Below, in pieces: positions 31,108-41,263 of a DNA stretch of 58,504 nt. Position 1 is the first letter of the stretch, and every line of letters begins with the position of its first letter. The position numbers were made by a program, and so were the translations under genes. The stretch covers positions 1 to 58,504 of the forward strand of contig JABIQN010000097.1 of NCBI GenBank assembly GCA_018699395.1. The letters are read 5' to 3'. The notes beneath the pieces are model-generated. The model had not been told where the DNA came from and ran no database searches. It saw nothing but the letters and a program-made list of their open reading frames with translations. The DNA is from Gammaproteobacteria bacterium. Lineage in GTDB: Bacteria > Pseudomonadota > Gammaproteobacteria > Steroidobacterales > Woeseiaceae.

Positions 31108-32040
31108 ATGAATATAGTTATTTTTGGTAAGGGGTTCAGATCACCCCGGCAGGTGAACCTGACTGGCGTGATGGCTGGCCTGTCTATCGTTGTCGTTGTC
31201 GCACTCATAGTAAGTGCAGGTTTTATGGTTGGCTCATGGCATGCGTCACGTACTGCGTCCAGCGTAAGTTTAGATGAACTTCAGGGGCTCACCGGTAAGC
31301 TGGACGAGCAGCGCAACAGCATTAACACTATCCGCCAGGAAAACGAAGGTACATTGGACGCGCTGTCCATTCGTATTGCACAAATGAACGCCCGTATGAT
31401 TCGCCTGGATGCACTGGGTCGCCGGTTGATCGATATGGCGAACATTGATGATGGCGAATTTGATTTTGACTCCAACCCAGCAGTTGGTGGACCGGAAGAG
31501 CCAATGTCAGCAGGCTCGAATATCGTCGCTTTCGAAATGCTTGATGCAATGAATTTGCTCGGCGAACAACTCAGCAATCGTGAAGCGCAACTTGACGCTC
31601 TCGAAAGCGTGCTAATGAATCAAAACCTCAAAGATCGCGTTTACCCACAGGGCCGACCTGTCAATGCAGGTTGGATTTCTTCTTATTTTGGCAAGCGAAC
31701 TGATCCGTTCACTGGAAAGGCAGCGATTCATACCGGCATCGATTTTGCGGGTAAAAGTGGCGCAGAAATTACTGCCGTAGCCGATGGAATTGTTACGTGG
31801 TCTGCTGACCGATATGGATATGGCATCATGGTGGAACTCAATCATGGTAACGGGTATTCGACTCGCTATGCGCATAATTTAGAAAATCTTGTGTCGATCG
31901 GAGATGAGATTAAGAAAGGGCAGATTATTGCTCTGATGGGCAAAACCGGGCGCGCTACTGGCCCGAATTTGCATTTTGAGGTGCTGCATAACGGCAGCCA
32001 GGTTAATCCGGTGAAGTTCATTCGCGAATCCACGAAGTAA
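31108..32040 (+). CDS. M23-family (LytM-domain) envelope peptidase
   Basis: 310 residues. One N-terminal membrane helix (about 20-42), a coiled-coil periplasmic stretch (about 55-110 and 140-172) and a C-terminal peptidase M23 domain. Metal-ligand positions are H208 and D212 in HTGID and H289 in NLHFE; H256 is in YAH. The residue before the last ligand pair is N287, where active LytM enzymes usually have His, so activity may be altered. The domain order suggests a septal or cell-wall role. It precedes secA, a position common in gammaproteobacteria. Confidence 0.88.
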   Translation: MNIVIFGKGFRSPRQVNLTGVMAGLSIVVVVALIVSAGFMVGSWHASRTASSVSLDELQGLTGKLDEQRNSINTIRQENEGTLDALSIRIAQMNARMIRLDALGRRLIDMANIDDGEFDFDSNPAVGGPEEPMSAGSNIVAFEMLDAMNLLGEQLSNREAQLDALESVLMNQNLKDRVYPQGRPVNAGWISSYFGKRTDPFTGKAAIHTGIDFAGKSGAEITAVADGIVTWSADRYGYGIMVELNHGNGYSTRYAHNLENLVSIGDEIKKGQIIALMGKTGRATGPNLHFEVLHNGSQVNPVKFIRESTK

Positions 32041-32132
32041 GCCAGCCCCACACCCCAGCCATTACTGAACGAATCCATATTGTCGGATAGCTCCTTGTGT
32101 TCAGCTAATTCGCCCATAAATCGCGACATCGC

Positions 32133-32161
32133 TTGGATATTTGTCTCTCCGCTTCTAGAAT
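32133..32161 (+). promoter_or_regulatory. Promoter of secA
   Basis: TTGGAT (32133-32138) and TAGAAT (32156-32161) are separated by exactly 17 bases, 37 bases before the secA GTG. No secM-like upstream ORF with an arrest motif is present in the 157-base gap, unlike in E. coli. Confidence 0.6.
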
Positions 32162-32197
32162 AGCGGCCTTTGTATGACCCGATATTAGGAGCCCTTT

Positions 32198-35074
32198 GTG
32201 GCCAATTTTCTGACACGCATATTTGGCAGCCGAAATGAGCGCCTGGTGCGTCAGTACGCGAAATCCGTTGCCGCTATTAATACGCTTGAAGAGGGCCTCA
32301 AAGCGCTCAGTGATGACGCGTTGCAAGCCAAGACAGCGGAATTTCGGCAGCGATACGGTGATGGCGAAACATTGCAGCAATTATTGCCTGAGGCATTCGC
32401 TGTTGTTCGTGAAGCCTCCGTGCGAACAATGCAGATGCGTCCATTCGATGTTCAACTAGTCGGTGGAATGGTGTTGCATGCTGGCAATATTGCCGAAATG
32501 CGAACAGGTGAGGGTAAAACGCTGATGTCGACTTTGCCGGCATACCTCAACGCAATCGGTGGTGACGGCGTACACATTGTGACAGTCAACGAATATCTTG
32601 CTCAGCGCGATGCAGACTGGATGCGCCCTATTTACGAATTTCTGGGATTGACCGTCGGAGTTTCAAAGGGCGGACAAACGTCCGATGAGAAACGCGAGGC
32701 ATATAAAAGGGACATTACGTATGCGACGAACAATGAGCTCGGCTTTGATTACCTGCGAGACAACCTAGCATTCTCAACTGCAGACAAAGCCCAGCGTGGG
32801 CTAAATTTCGCGATCGTCGATGAGGTTGACTCAATCCTGATTGACGAAGCTCGGACGCCGTTGATTATCTCTGGTCCGACAGAATCCAACACAAATCTGT
32901 ATGCAAAGATTAATAAGATGATCCCGAAGTTGATTAAGCAGGAGGAGACTGAGGATCCCAGCAACTACGATATTCCTGGAAATAAGGTCACGATAAGTGG
33001 CGAAGAGTCTGATGAATTAACGCTTGATGAGGCGATCGAGATCGCCGAGCAACGCGACGCCGACCTTGTAATGACTTCAATTGAAGGCAAGGTTGCTGTC
33101 TGCAGAATTGTAAAGCGTGGCGACTACACTGTTGACGAAAAAGCAAAACAAACTCACATCACCGAAGAAGGGCACGCACGAGTTGAGGCCCTAATGAGCC
33201 AGACTGGCTTACTGTCAGAAGGGGAAAGCCTTTACGATGCAGCTAATATTAAATTACTACACCACCTGGGTTCGGCACTGCGCGCTCACGCCATGTACCA
33301 GCGTGATGTCGAGTACATCGTAAAAGATGGTGAAGTTGTCATCGTTGACGAATTTACAGGACGGACAATGCCGGGTCGCCGTTGGGGCGATGGCCTGCAT
33401 CAGGCTATCGAAGCGAAAGAAGGCGTTTCGATTAAGCAAGAAAACCAGACGGTTGCAGCGATTACGTTTCAGAATTATTTTCGTCTATACAATAATCTGT
33501 CCGGCATGACCGGTACCGCCGATACGGAGGCATTCGAGTTCCAGCAAATCTATGGACTTGAAGTTGTCGTTATTCCAACGCACAAAGACATGATTCGTGA
33601 CGATCAACCCGATCTCGTATACCTAACCGAAAAAGATAAGTTTGAAGCGATTATCGAAGACGTCGTTGATTGCTCTGAACGCGGCCAGCCTGTTTTGGTT
33701 GGTACTACGTCGATCGAGGCATCAGAGTTGTTGTCTTCCTTACTGAAGGGTAAGGGTATCAAGCACAGCGTCCTAAACGCGAAGCAACACGAACGTGAGG
33801 CACAAATAGTACAGAACGCAGGTCGACCTGGTGCGATTACGATCGCGACCAATATGGCAGGTCGAGGTACCGATATTGTGCTTGGAGGAAGCCTTGAGGC
33901 CGCACTGGAAGACGCTCGAAAGCGATACGGAAGCGATGCCGATACTGTAGCAGTGGAAGGCGAATGGAAGCAACGCCATGAACAGGTTCTAGAAGCCGGT
34001 GGTTTGCACATTACCGGCACGGAGCGGCATGAGTCTAGACGCATCGATAATCAGCTCAGAGGACGTTCAGGACGCCAGGGTGACCCGGGCTCATCGAGAT
34101 TCTACCTCTCGATGGAAGACACATTGATGCGTATTTTTGGGGACCCAGAACGGACTAAGAACCTGTTGTCTCGTGCTGGTATGCGCGAAGGCGAAGCGAT
34201 AGAGAGTAAGCTGTTGTCGCGCCAGATTGAGCGTGCGCAACGAAAAGTTGAAGCGCACAACTTCGACATCCGAAAGAACCTTCTTGAATATGACGATGTG
34301 GCGAACGATCAGCGCAAAGTTGTCTATCACCAGCGCGCTGAGTTAATGGATGCGGAGGAGGTCGAAGAGTCCGTAGCAGCGATTCTTGAGGAGGTCGTGG
34401 AAATAACGGCTGAGCAATACGTCCCACCGGGAAGCTTGGACGAAATGTGGGATGCGGATGGCCTGACTCAGGCGCTTGAGTCCGAGTATGGAGTCAGAGC
34501 GGACGTCGCTCGCTGGATGCGAGACAACAAGACCATTAGCGCCGAAGGTATTGTCGAAAATTGTATCAAAGAGGCGCAGGATAGCTACGAAAAAAGGGTC
34601 GGTGATATTGGTGCAGATCTAATGCGCAGCGTTGAAAAGAAAGTGATGTTGCACCAGCTGGACCATCATTGGAAAGAGCATCTGGCCTCCATGGATCACC
34701 TGCGCCAGGGCATCGGATTGCGCTCCTACGCACAAAAGAACCCGAAACAAGAGTACAAACGGGAGGCATTTGAAATGTTCGGCACTATGCTCGAGCAGGT
34801 CAAACATGACACGATCAGTATTCTTTCCCGCATCCGCATCCGAGGCGAAAAAGACCTCGATGAAATGGCGGAACGCAAGCAGTCAGCTGATTCAATGAAA
34901 TTTCAGCATGCTGAGTCGAGTGCGCTGGACGAGCGTGGCAAGACATCTGAACTGGCAGGGCTGCCACCGGCTGAGCCCTTTGTTCGCGATAAACGAAAAG
35001 TCGGTCGCAATGAGGCTTGCCCATGTGGTTCGGGTAAGAAATTCAAGCAGTGCTGCGGCCAATTGCACGCTTAG
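32198..35074 (+). CDS. secA: Preprotein translocase motor ATPase SecA
   Basis: 958 residues (E. coli 901). It drives unfolded preproteins through SecYEG. Walker A is MRTGEGKT (101-108), Walker B and DEAD-like region [19 protein letters not shown], helicase motif VI region [14 protein letters not shown]. The C-terminal zinc-binding [13 protein letters not shown] (about 942-954) binds SecB and phospholipid. The start is GTG with TTAGGAG upstream. The extra length comes from an insertion in the region about 240-300. Confidence 0.97.
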   Translation: MANFLTRIFGSRNERLVRQYAKSVAAINTLEEGLKALSDDALQAKTAEFRQRYGDGETLQQLLPEAFAVVREASVRTMQMRPFDVQLVGGMVLHAGNIAEMRTGEGKTLMSTLPAYLNAIGGDGVHIVTVNEYLAQRDADWMRPIYEFLGLTVGVSKGGQTSDEKREAYKRDITYATNNELGFDYLRDNLAFSTADKAQRGLNFAIVDEVDSILIDEARTPLIISGPTESNTNLYAKINKMIPKLIKQEETEDPSNYDIPGNKVTISGEESDELTLDEAIEIAEQRDADLVMTSIEGKVAVCRIVKRGDYTVDEKAKQTHITEEGHARVEALMSQTGLLSEGESLYDAANIKLLHHLGSALRAHAMYQRDVEYIVKDGEVVIVDEFTGRTMPGRRWGDGLHQAIEAKEGVSIKQENQTVAAITFQNYFRLYNNLSGMTGTADTEAFEFQQIYGLEVVVIPTHKDMIRDDQPDLVYLTEKDKFEAIIEDVVDCSERGQPVLVGTTSIEASELLSSLLKGKGIKHSVLNAKQHEREAQIVQNAGRPGAITIATNMAGRGTDIVLGGSLEAALEDARKRYGSDADTVAVEGEWKQRHEQVLEAGGLHITGTERHESRRIDNQLRGRSGRQGDPGSSRFYLSMEDTLMRIFGDPERTKNLLSRAGMREGEAIESKLLSRQIERAQRKVEAHNFDIRKNLLEYDDVANDQRKVVYHQRAELMDAEEVEESVAAILEEVVEITAEQYVPPGSLDEMWDADGLTQALESEYGVRADVARWMRDNKTISAEGIVENCIKEAQDSYEKRVGDIGADLMRSVEKKVMLHQLDHHWKEHLASMDHLRQGIGLRSYAQKNPKQEYKREAFEMFGTMLEQVKHDTISILSRIRIRGEKDLDEMAERKQSADSMKFQHAESSALDERGKTSELAGLPPAEPFVRDKRKVGRNEACPCGSGKKFKQCCGQLHA

Positions 35075-35084
35075 TTCGAACGTC

Positions 35085-35474
35085 ATGAATCACTTCGACG
35101 TTGCGGCTGGAATACTCTGCGATTCTCAGGGTAGAATTTTGATCGCGGAACGTTTGGATGGTGGACCGTTTCATGGCCTATGGGAATTTCCGGGGGGCAA
35201 AATCATCTCTGATGAGACGGCTCAGGAAGCCCTGTCGAGAGAACTCGCGGAGGAACTCGGCATCGAAGTTACGATTTCGTCTTCATTCATGAATTTACGA
35301 TACGAATATGAGGACAGAATCGTCACTATCGAGTTCTTTATTGTTAGTGAGTGGAACAGCGACCCGATCGGTCGAGAGGGGCAAGAATTGCGTTGGGTGC
35401 CAACGGAACTGCTGGATACAAATGAATTATTGCCGGCCAATATCCCCGTGGCGAGAGCACTTCGGCGGCATTAG
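35085..35474 (+). CDS. mutT: 8-oxo-dGTP diphosphatase MutT (Nudix)
   Basis: 129 residues. It hydrolyses 8-oxo-dGTP, preventing A:T to C:G mutations. The Nudix box is complete: G-x5-E-x7-REL-x-EELGI, within the segment after FPGGK. GLWEFPGGK is the usual lead-in. The ATG at 35085 lies ten bases after secA; a longer frame inside secA is ignored. secA-mutT is a common pair in gammaproteobacteria. Confidence 0.93.
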   Translation: MNHFDVAAGILCDSQGRILIAERLDGGPFHGLWEFPGGKIISDETAQEALSRELAEELGIEVTISSSFMNLRYEYEDRIVTIEFFIVSEWNSDPIGREGQELRWVPTELLDTNELLPANIPVARALRRH

Positions 35475-35489
35475 GTTAGGCCGGGAAAC

Positions 35490-36290
35490 TCAGCAAATTG
35501 AGAGCTGAAATGGAACGTCATGTTCGGTCTGGACAGCGCGACTGTCGACGGTTGACCACTCCAGGAAGCGAACCGTAAAACGGTGCTGACTGCCACTAAT
35601 CTCTGGAAACAGTGGTGAATCTTCGGTAAGACTCAGCCTTAATAATCGGCAATTGCCGTTTTTCTGCATATTGTGTTGGTACATACCGTTTATGGCTTTT
35701 TTTTGCGTTGGCTGTGCGCTTTCTCGTATTAACCAAAGTACTTCACTAACGCCATCACAAAGCGTTCTAACGGTCTGTATCCACTCGGTGAGGTCTTGCT
35801 GTCGCCGAGCTATGGGTTGCCGCAACCAATGGCTGTACTCCGGCAGGTCGAATTCACAGGTACCCCCTGGGATAGCGCTTCTGTGTTTGATCGCATTCAA
35901 AAAATCGCTGTCTTTCAGGGGTTGTAGAAAGCCGGTTCCGATAAGTGAGATCTGCTCGCGGGTCTTGGATAAATTATTCATGAGATTTCCCAAGCGACCA
36001 CCATCAACGCCGGAATGAGCTTGAAATCGCTCGAAAGCACTGATTTGATGGTCTAGCTCGCTTAATACCTCACTCCGGACGTCACCTCGCAAGAGAATGG
36101 CCTGAATTTCCAGCAGCATGGATATCGTGTCACGGGTTGCCCAGTCATCATCTTTTTCACTGTTCTTGAGCATCGGATGATATAGAAATTCAAGCCTGAG
36201 AAACGTCCGCATACGCTCAGAAACCGGCTGTTCATAGTATTCGATGCCTGGGGCAGGCTGAGTAGTGATTTTTCCAGCAGGTTTGACCAT
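35490..36290 (-). CDS. zapD: Cell division protein ZapD
   Basis: 266 residues. A cytoplasmic protein that crosslinks FtsZ filaments. The family start is seen at EYYEQPVSERMRTFLRLEFL-like sequence (about 17-36; note ERMRTFLRLE), then DVRSEVLSELD, GFLQPLKDSDFL, PGGTCEFDLPEYSHWL and a beta-rich C-terminal part. About ten extra residues precede the usual start. In many relatives it sits with yacG, coaE and pilD; yacG is absent here. Confidence 0.92.
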   Translation of the reverse strand: MVKPAGKITTQPAPGIEYYEQPVSERMRTFLRLEFLYHPMLKNSEKDDDWATRDTISMLLEIQAILLRGDVRSEVLSELDHQISAFERFQAHSGVDGGRLGNLMNNLSKTREQISLIGTGFLQPLKDSDFLNAIKHRSAIPGGTCEFDLPEYSHWLRQPIARRQQDLTEWIQTVRTLCDGVSEVLWLIRESAQPTQKKAINGMYQHNMQKNGNCRLLRLSLTEDSPLFPEISGSQHRFTVRFLEWSTVDSRAVQTEHDVPFQLSIC

Positions 36291-36363
36291 TGGGCTATTT
36301 TGCTCTAGACCGTGAGCCGTAGCAAATAGTTGGCACTATAGGGTGAAGTTGATTTTTTGAACA

Positions 36364-36963
36364 TCAATTCGATGCCAAGCGACGATAACATCGATGTAGC
36401 TCAGTAACCTTAATCTGCATCGCGTCGATTCCTTCGTCATTGCGAATAATGTCATCGGCGATTTCCAGACGACTTTCCTGGCTAGCCTGTGCCGCGATGA
36501 TACGCCGCGCCTGCGCTACCGATTCTTTATCGCGTTTTATCAGCCGCTTGATCTGAGCTTCCTTGCTGCAGTCCACGACCAGAATCCTGTCGACGAAGTC
36601 TCTAAGTGCCGACTCGACCAATAAAGGCACCATAATTATTTGATATTTTCCGCCAGCATCATTTGCTCGGCACTTTGTTTCGATTGAAATCCTGGGGTGT
36701 AAAATTGCCTCGAGGTCGAGGCGAGCGTCTTGATTGGAAAATACGGCAGCTCTCATCGCAGCGCGATCGAGATGACCATTGGCACTTATAAATGAATCGC
36801 CGAATTTCTCTCGTATCTCTTCAAGAGCTGGCTGACCTCTCTGAACGACCTCTCTGGCGATAATGTCGGTATCAATAACCGGAACACCAAGCTTCGCGAA
36901 CTGGTCAGCGACAGTTGATTTTCCGCTGGCTACGCCACCGGTAAGCCCAATTCGAAAAGGCAT
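36364..36963 (-). CDS. coaE: Dephospho-CoA kinase
   Basis: 199 residues. It phosphorylates dephospho-CoA in the last step of CoA synthesis. FRIGLTGGVASGKST is the P-loop, VIDTDIIAREV the DxD-type site, HPRI and VPLLVE the lid region. The ATG at 36963 gives the usual start; a GTG at 36984, just after the pilD stop, would add seven residues. It follows pilD on the same strand, as in Pseudomonas-type pil loci. Confidence 0.94.
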   Translation of the reverse strand: MPFRIGLTGGVASGKSTVADQFAKLGVPVIDTDIIAREVVQRGQPALEEIREKFGDSFISANGHLDRAAMRAAVFSNQDARLDLEAILHPRISIETKCRANDAGGKYQIIMVPLLVESALRDFVDRILVVDCSKEAQIKRLIKRDKESVAQARRIIAAQASQESRLEIADDIIRNDEGIDAMQIKVTELHRCYRRLASN

Positions 36964-36984
36964 GTTGGATTCTTCGTCAGTCAC

Positions 36985-37872
36985 TCAGAACATCAGATCA
37001 ATGTAGGTATTTCTTATCGTCTCACCCCAAAGCATCGTGATCCAGCCAGCTGCCGCTATATAAGGACCGAAGGGAATTGGAGCGCTTCGATCTTTGCCTT
37101 GGAATACGATCAAGGTGACGTTGATTGCCATACCGACAATAGCAGACATCATAATTACGATTGGTAGTTGCTGCCATCCGAGCCAAGCACCGAGGGCTGC
37201 CAATAATTTGAAGTCGCCGTAGCCTATACCGTCTTTCCCCGTTATGAGCTTGAAAAGCCAGAAGACGCTCCATAAGGTTAAATAACCTGCGAGTGCTCCA
37301 ATGATGGCGTCTGATGGGCTAATAAACAGCGTGCCAGCGCCTGATAGGGGATGAAACAGACTCATGCTGAGTCCGACCCACATCAGGGGCAGTACGATTG
37401 AATCTGGGATTAATTGAGTATTCGCATCGATCATCGCTATTACAATCAATGTTACGGCTAACGCGATCGCCGCCAATGCTTCGATGCCAGCGCCAAAATG
37501 CCACGCAGTAATAGCCGCCAAAGACGCAGTGAACAGTTCGACTAATGGATAACGGGCAGATATTGATGCCTTACAATTCGCGCAACGACCTTTCAGGAAT
37601 AAATAGCTAATAACAGGAATATTTTGCAGGGCTGTAATTAATTTTCCGCAGGAGGGGCAGCATGAGCGCGGCATGATTAAATCAAAACGCCCCTCGATTA
37701 ATTTTTTCTCGGGCGGCGCTTTTTGAAGCTCGGCCATCTGATCACGCCATTCACGCTCCATCATAATGGGTAGGCGATGGATAATGACATTCAGAAAACT
37801 ACCAATCAATAATGCGAATGCGAAAACTACAGCAATAAATACCGGCGCAGATTCACTCATTAGTTCAAGCAT
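36985..37872 (-). CDS. pilD: Type IV prepilin peptidase and N-methyltransferase
   Basis: 295 residues with about eight membrane segments. It cuts prepilin leader peptides and methylates the new N-terminal Phe. The cytoplasmic zinc loop has C72-x2-C75 and C97-x2-C100; the two catalytic aspartates are D149 in IDANTQLIPD and D220 in GYGDFK. PilB and PilC, normally beside PilD and pilin, are not in the window. It probably matures both pilins encoded next to it. Confidence 0.95.
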   Translation of the reverse strand: MLELMSESAPVFIAVVFAFALLIGSFLNVIIHRLPIMMEREWRDQMAELQKAPPEKKLIEGRFDLIMPRSCCPSCGKLITALQNIPVISYLFLKGRCANCKASISARYPLVELFTASLAAITAWHFGAGIEALAAIALAVTLIVIAMIDANTQLIPDSIVLPLMWVGLSMSLFHPLSGAGTLFISPSDAIIGALAGYLTLWSVFWLFKLITGKDGIGYGDFKLLAALGAWLGWQQLPIVIMMSAIVGMAINVTLIVFQGKDRSAPIPFGPYIAAAGWITMLWGETIRNTYIDLMF

Positions 37873-37905
37873 TCTTAATCTCCATTAGCTAAGCAGGCCG
37901 GATGC

Positions 37906-37937
37906 AAAAACAGTGTTCGGAGCGTCATCCGAACACT
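37906..37937 (-). terminator. Rho-independent terminator after the first pilin gene
   Basis: On the minus strand AGTGTTCGG, an eight-base loop and CCGAACACT form a perfect nine-pair stem, followed by GTTTTTGC. It lies 15 bases after the pilin stop and isolates the pilin from pilD. Confidence 0.85.
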
Positions 37938-37952
37938 ATCGGCGATCTTTAT

Positions 37953-38447
37953 CTAATTTCGACAGATCGCGGGAAGATATCTTGTCAGAACCGTAGTTGG
38001 TACATAAACAGTACCAGGCATTATAACGGACCCACCGCCCGGTTGACTGGCTGCGCCACAACGCCACACGACCCCGCCAGAAGGAGTTAAGTATGGTGTG
38101 AATGACACTACATCGCCGAAAACATCGGCATGCGCACGGTTACCCATCATCACGTCGACCCGGCCATCGTTAACTTCAATTTGCGACACATATAAGCCAC
38201 GCGAGTCTGTTGCGATGACTGACATGCCGGCAGCCGCTCTGTCTATGGGAGGTGCACCGTCCTGGATGTACGCGTCGACAACCGGCGATTTCACCCCGGC
38301 ACCCATATTGATAGCCTCTGCTATCTGCGCTCGAATGGTGTAGGTCTGATATGCGGAAACAGCCAGAGACGCGAGAATCCCTATAATTGCCACAATGATC
38401 ATCAATTCAATGAGTGTAAAGCCATTATTTTGTCTTATTTTAAGCAT
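37953..38447 (-). CDS. pilA: Type IV major-pilin-like protein (distal copy)
   Basis: 164 residues. A short basic leader MLKIRQNNG is followed by FTLIELMIIVAIIGILAS, the classic type IVa prepilin site, with G9-F10 as the cut and Glu five residues on. A long N-terminal helix and a beta domain follow. Cysteines in VVWRCG and LPAIC near the end can form the usual C-terminal disulfide loop. It differs much from the upstream pilin after residue 40. Its own terminator follows. Whether it is a major or minor pilin cannot be told. Confidence 0.9.
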   Translation of the reverse strand: MLKIRQNNGFTLIELMIIVAIIGILASLAVSAYQTYTIRAQIAEAINMGAGVKSPVVDAYIQDGAPPIDRAAAGMSVIATDSRGLYVSQIEVNDGRVDVMMGNRAHADVFGDVVSFTPYLTPSGGVVWRCGAASQPGGGSVIMPGTVYVPTTVLTRYLPAICRN

Positions 38448-38622
38448 GCCTAGGAAACTCTAAAATTAGTAATAACTCTAACTTATTTGAGGTATAGCAT
38501 CGAGACACTAGTTCGCATGAGCTATTAAATTGATGGTGAAGAAGTCCAAAAAAATCTTAGCAAGCCAAATTTTTTAACTGACATAGCTGACATAGTAAGA
38601 AAGGTTGTTTCAGGTAAACCTG
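38448..38622. other. AT-rich spacer between the two pilin genes, with a 9-bp tandem repeat
   Basis: CTGACATAG occurs twice in direct succession (38578-38595). CAGGTAAACCTG at 38611-38622 is a small palindrome at the end of the upstream pilin gene. No strong terminator is seen, so transcription may run through both pilins. No gene is seen here. Confidence 0.4.
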
Positions 38623-39054
38623 TCACGGGCGGCATATGGCTGGAAGGTGCTTGCTAGCTATAGAGGCACTGGCACAAACCCAGGAAATGGAACTCTGATT
38701 ATCAGTTGCCTGCATTGTAACTGTATTGCCGCTGAGGTACGTAGCGTTGGCATCACCACCGTACGTTATGGTTATAAGGCCGCCATTACTAACTGTTACA
38801 CCCGTAGTGTACTTACCAGCGATTGAGGTAGACAAAGACAGCCCTGCAGTAACGTTATCAGTAGGCCAGCTGCCAGAATCCATGCGAAACTCAGCTGTAG
38901 CGGCCTTCGCAGCGCCAGAAAGCGTCAAGCCTTCAGCAACCTGCGCGCGGATCGTGTAGTCCTGGTAAGCAGGAATAACGATCGCAGCCATAATACCAAT
39001 GATCGCTACAACGATTATCAGTTCGATGAGTGTAAAGCCTTGTTGTTTTTTCAT
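38623..39054 (-). CDS. pilA: Type IV pilin (proximal copy)
   Basis: 143 residues from the ATG at 39054. The leader MKKQQG is followed by [18 protein letters not shown] and [14 protein letters not shown], a standard type IVa pilin start. The C-terminal disulfide pair is WVCA and LPAIC. GGAGAAAACGAG before this ATG fixes the start; the longer frame to 39204 would bury the prepilin leader. It is divergent from sucC. The closest match between the pilins is their first 40 residues and the LPAIC end. Confidence 0.93.
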   Translation of the reverse strand: MKKQQGFTLIELIIVVAIIGIMAAIVIPAYQDYTIRAQVAEGLTLSGAAKAATAEFRMDSGSWPTDNVTAGLSLSTSIAGKYTTGVTVSNGGLITITYGGDANATYLSGNTVTMQATDNQSSISWVCASASIASKHLPAICRP

Positions 39055-39192
39055 CTCGTTTTCTCCATGAATTTGAGCCTGATTCATTCGCGAATTGTAG
39101 ACTGAATATGGACATGGGTCCCGCAAACCTACAAAATACGCCGTCTTTTTCGCCGCTATTGCGAAATCCTCTGTGTCAACATAAGAAATCCA

Positions 39193-40353
39193 ATGAATCT
39201 TCACGAATATCAGTCAAAAATCTTGTTCAGGGAATACGGTATAGCTGTCCCGCGAGGCATTCCCGCTGATTCTGCGGATGGAGCCGTCAAGGCGGCCGAG
39301 GAACTCGGTGGCAAATTCTGGGTCGTAAAAGCTCAAGCCCATACTGGCGGTCGTGGTAAAGCGGGCGGCGTCAAACTCGCTCGTACGTTCGATGAGGTTC
39401 GCGAATACGCGGATGAAATGCTGGGTATGGCACTGATTACTTATCAGACAGGACCAGAGGGTCTGCCGGTCAACATGATTTATGTTGAAGAAGGCTCAGA
39501 GATTGATCGCGAGCTGTATCTGAGCATACTGGTTGATCGCGAGGTCAGCCGTATCTCCTTTATAGCGTCGGCTGCTGGTGGCATGGATATCGAGAAGGTG
39601 GCTGCAGAAACGCCCGAGAAGATTTTCTCAGTCGCGATCGCGCCAGATACCGGCTTGCAGGACTATCAGGTGCGTCAACTGGCCTTCGGTCTCGGACTCG
39701 AAAAGAAGCAAATACGGCAATTCGGCGATCTCATCAAGAAGCTTTATCAGTTGTATGTTGACACGGACGCCAGTTTGATCGAGGTGAATCCTCTGATCAC
39801 CAATACGGCGGGCGATGTCATTGCGCTTGATGGAAAAATCAACGTCGACGCTAGCGCTCTATTTCGACAAAAAGAAATCGCTAAACTTCGAGATCCGAGT
39901 CAGGAGGATGAAGTGGAGCGAGAAGCAGCGGAACATGATCTGAATTATGTCTCGCTCGACGGCAATATTGCCTGCATGGTTAATGGCGCTGGACTCGCGA
40001 TGGCGACAATGGATCTTATCAAGTTGCATGGCGGTGATCCGGCAAACTTCTTGGACGTCGGCGGCGGCGCAACGGCCGAACGTGTCTCAGCAGCATTCAA
40101 GCTAATCCTCTCCAACGGAAATGTCGCTGCAATTTTAGTTAATATTTTCGGTGGTATCGTGCGTTGTGACTTGATCGCAGAGGGAATTATCAGCGCGGTC
40201 AAAGAAGTCGGTGTCAGTGTTCCGGTCATTGTAAGACTGGAGGGTACAAACGTAACAAAAGGCCGCGACCTTCTGGCAAATAGCGGACTCGCTATCATTG
40301 CGGCCGATGACCTTACCGATGCAGCACTCAAGGCAGTTGCCTCGGCAGCCTGA
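39193..40353 (+). CDS. sucC: Succinyl-CoA synthetase, beta subunit
   Basis: 386 residues. With SucD it converts succinyl-CoA to succinate with ATP or GTP formation in the TCA cycle. [17 protein letters not shown] starts the ATP-grasp domain; [24 protein letters not shown] and [13 protein letters not shown] follow, and [10 protein letters not shown] is the phosphohistidine-facing loop. No ribosome site is clear before the ATG. It is not with sucAB here. Confidence 0.97.
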   Translation: MNLHEYQSKILFREYGIAVPRGIPADSADGAVKAAEELGGKFWVVKAQAHTGGRGKAGGVKLARTFDEVREYADEMLGMALITYQTGPEGLPVNMIYVEEGSEIDRELYLSILVDREVSRISFIASAAGGMDIEKVAAETPEKIFSVAIAPDTGLQDYQVRQLAFGLGLEKKQIRQFGDLIKKLYQLYVDTDASLIEVNPLITNTAGDVIALDGKINVDASALFRQKEIAKLRDPSQEDEVEREAAEHDLNYVSLDGNIACMVNGAGLAMATMDLIKLHGGDPANFLDVGGGATAERVSAAFKLILSNGNVAAILVNIFGGIVRCDLIAEGIISAVKEVGVSVPVIVRLEGTNVTKGRDLLANSGLAIIAADDLTDAALKAVASAA

Positions 40354-40367
40354 TAGAGAAGAATTTA

Positions 40368-41240
40368 ATGAGTATTTTGGTTAATAAAGACAGCAAGATT
40401 CTTTGTCAGGGCATCACTGGCAATCAAGGTTCATTTCATACCGAGCAGTGCATCTACTACGGCACCAAGATTGTTGGCGGCGTCACACCAGGTCGCGGCG
40501 GCTCCGAGCATCTTGGTGTTCCCGTCTACAACACGATGCAAGAAGCTGTGCAGGAAACAGGCGCGGACGTCAGTATGATTTATGTGCCACCATCGTTTGC
40601 GGCGGATGCGATTCTCGAAGCGGCCGACTCCGGAGTCGCGTTGATTGTATGCATTACTGAAGGTATTCCTGTTAACGACATGGTCAAGGTGAAATCGTCA
40701 TTACGCGACAATAACTGCCGCCTGATTGGGCCGAACTGCCCAGGCATCATTACGCCGGACGAATGCAAGATCGGTATCATGCCGGCATTTATCCATCAAA
40801 AAGGGCGCATCGGCGTCGTGTCCCGGTCGGGCACACTGACCTATGAGGCGGTGTATCAGACGACAACGAACGGTCTAGGGCAGAGCACTTGCATCGGTAT
40901 TGGTGGCGACCCGGTGCGCGGCATGAATTTCATCGATTGTCTGGAGTTATTTCAGGATGATCCGGATACTGACGGTATAATTATGGTCGGCGAAATCGGC
41001 GGGACAGACGAAGAGGCTGCTGCTGAATTCATCCAGAGCAATGTTGCTAAGCCTGTCGTTGCTTATATCGCCGGTGTAACGGCGCCCACAGGAAAACGTA
41101 TGGGACATGCCGGTGCAATTATTGCTGGCGGCAAGGGCACTGCTGAGGACAAATTCAAGGCGTTGGATGCTGCTGGCGTTGCAACGGTTCGATCACCGGC
41201 AGAGCTTGGCTCGAAAATGCTGGAAGTTATTAATTCGTAA
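40368..41240 (+). CDS. sucD: Succinyl-CoA synthetase, alpha subunit
   Basis: 290 residues. It binds CoA and carries the phosphohistidine. [19 protein letters not shown] is the CoA-binding start; [10 protein letters not shown] and [14 protein letters not shown] are conserved; the active His is in RMGHAGAII. It is 14 bases behind sucC and clearly co-transcribed. Confidence 0.97.
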   Translation: MSILVNKDSKILCQGITGNQGSFHTEQCIYYGTKIVGGVTPGRGGSEHLGVPVYNTMQEAVQETGADVSMIYVPPSFAADAILEAADSGVALIVCITEGIPVNDMVKVKSSLRDNNCRLIGPNCPGIITPDECKIGIMPAFIHQKGRIGVVSRSGTLTYEAVYQTTTNGLGQSTCIGIGGDPVRGMNFIDCLELFQDDPDTDGIIMVGEIGGTDEEAAAEFIQSNVAKPVVAYIAGVTAPTGKRMGHAGAIIAGGKGTAEDKFKALDAAGVATVRSPAELGSKMLEVINS

Positions 41241-41263
41241 GTCTTGGTGTTCCGGAGTTAAGT

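Noticed and set aside
32041-32197. secM-like leader gene before secA
   Set aside because: No ORF with a signal peptide and arrest motif; only a promoter and ribosome site are present.
39055-39204. 50-residue N-terminal extension of the proximal pilin
   Set aside because: It would place the prepilin leader internally; the ATG at 39054 has GGAG spacing and starts MKKQQG.
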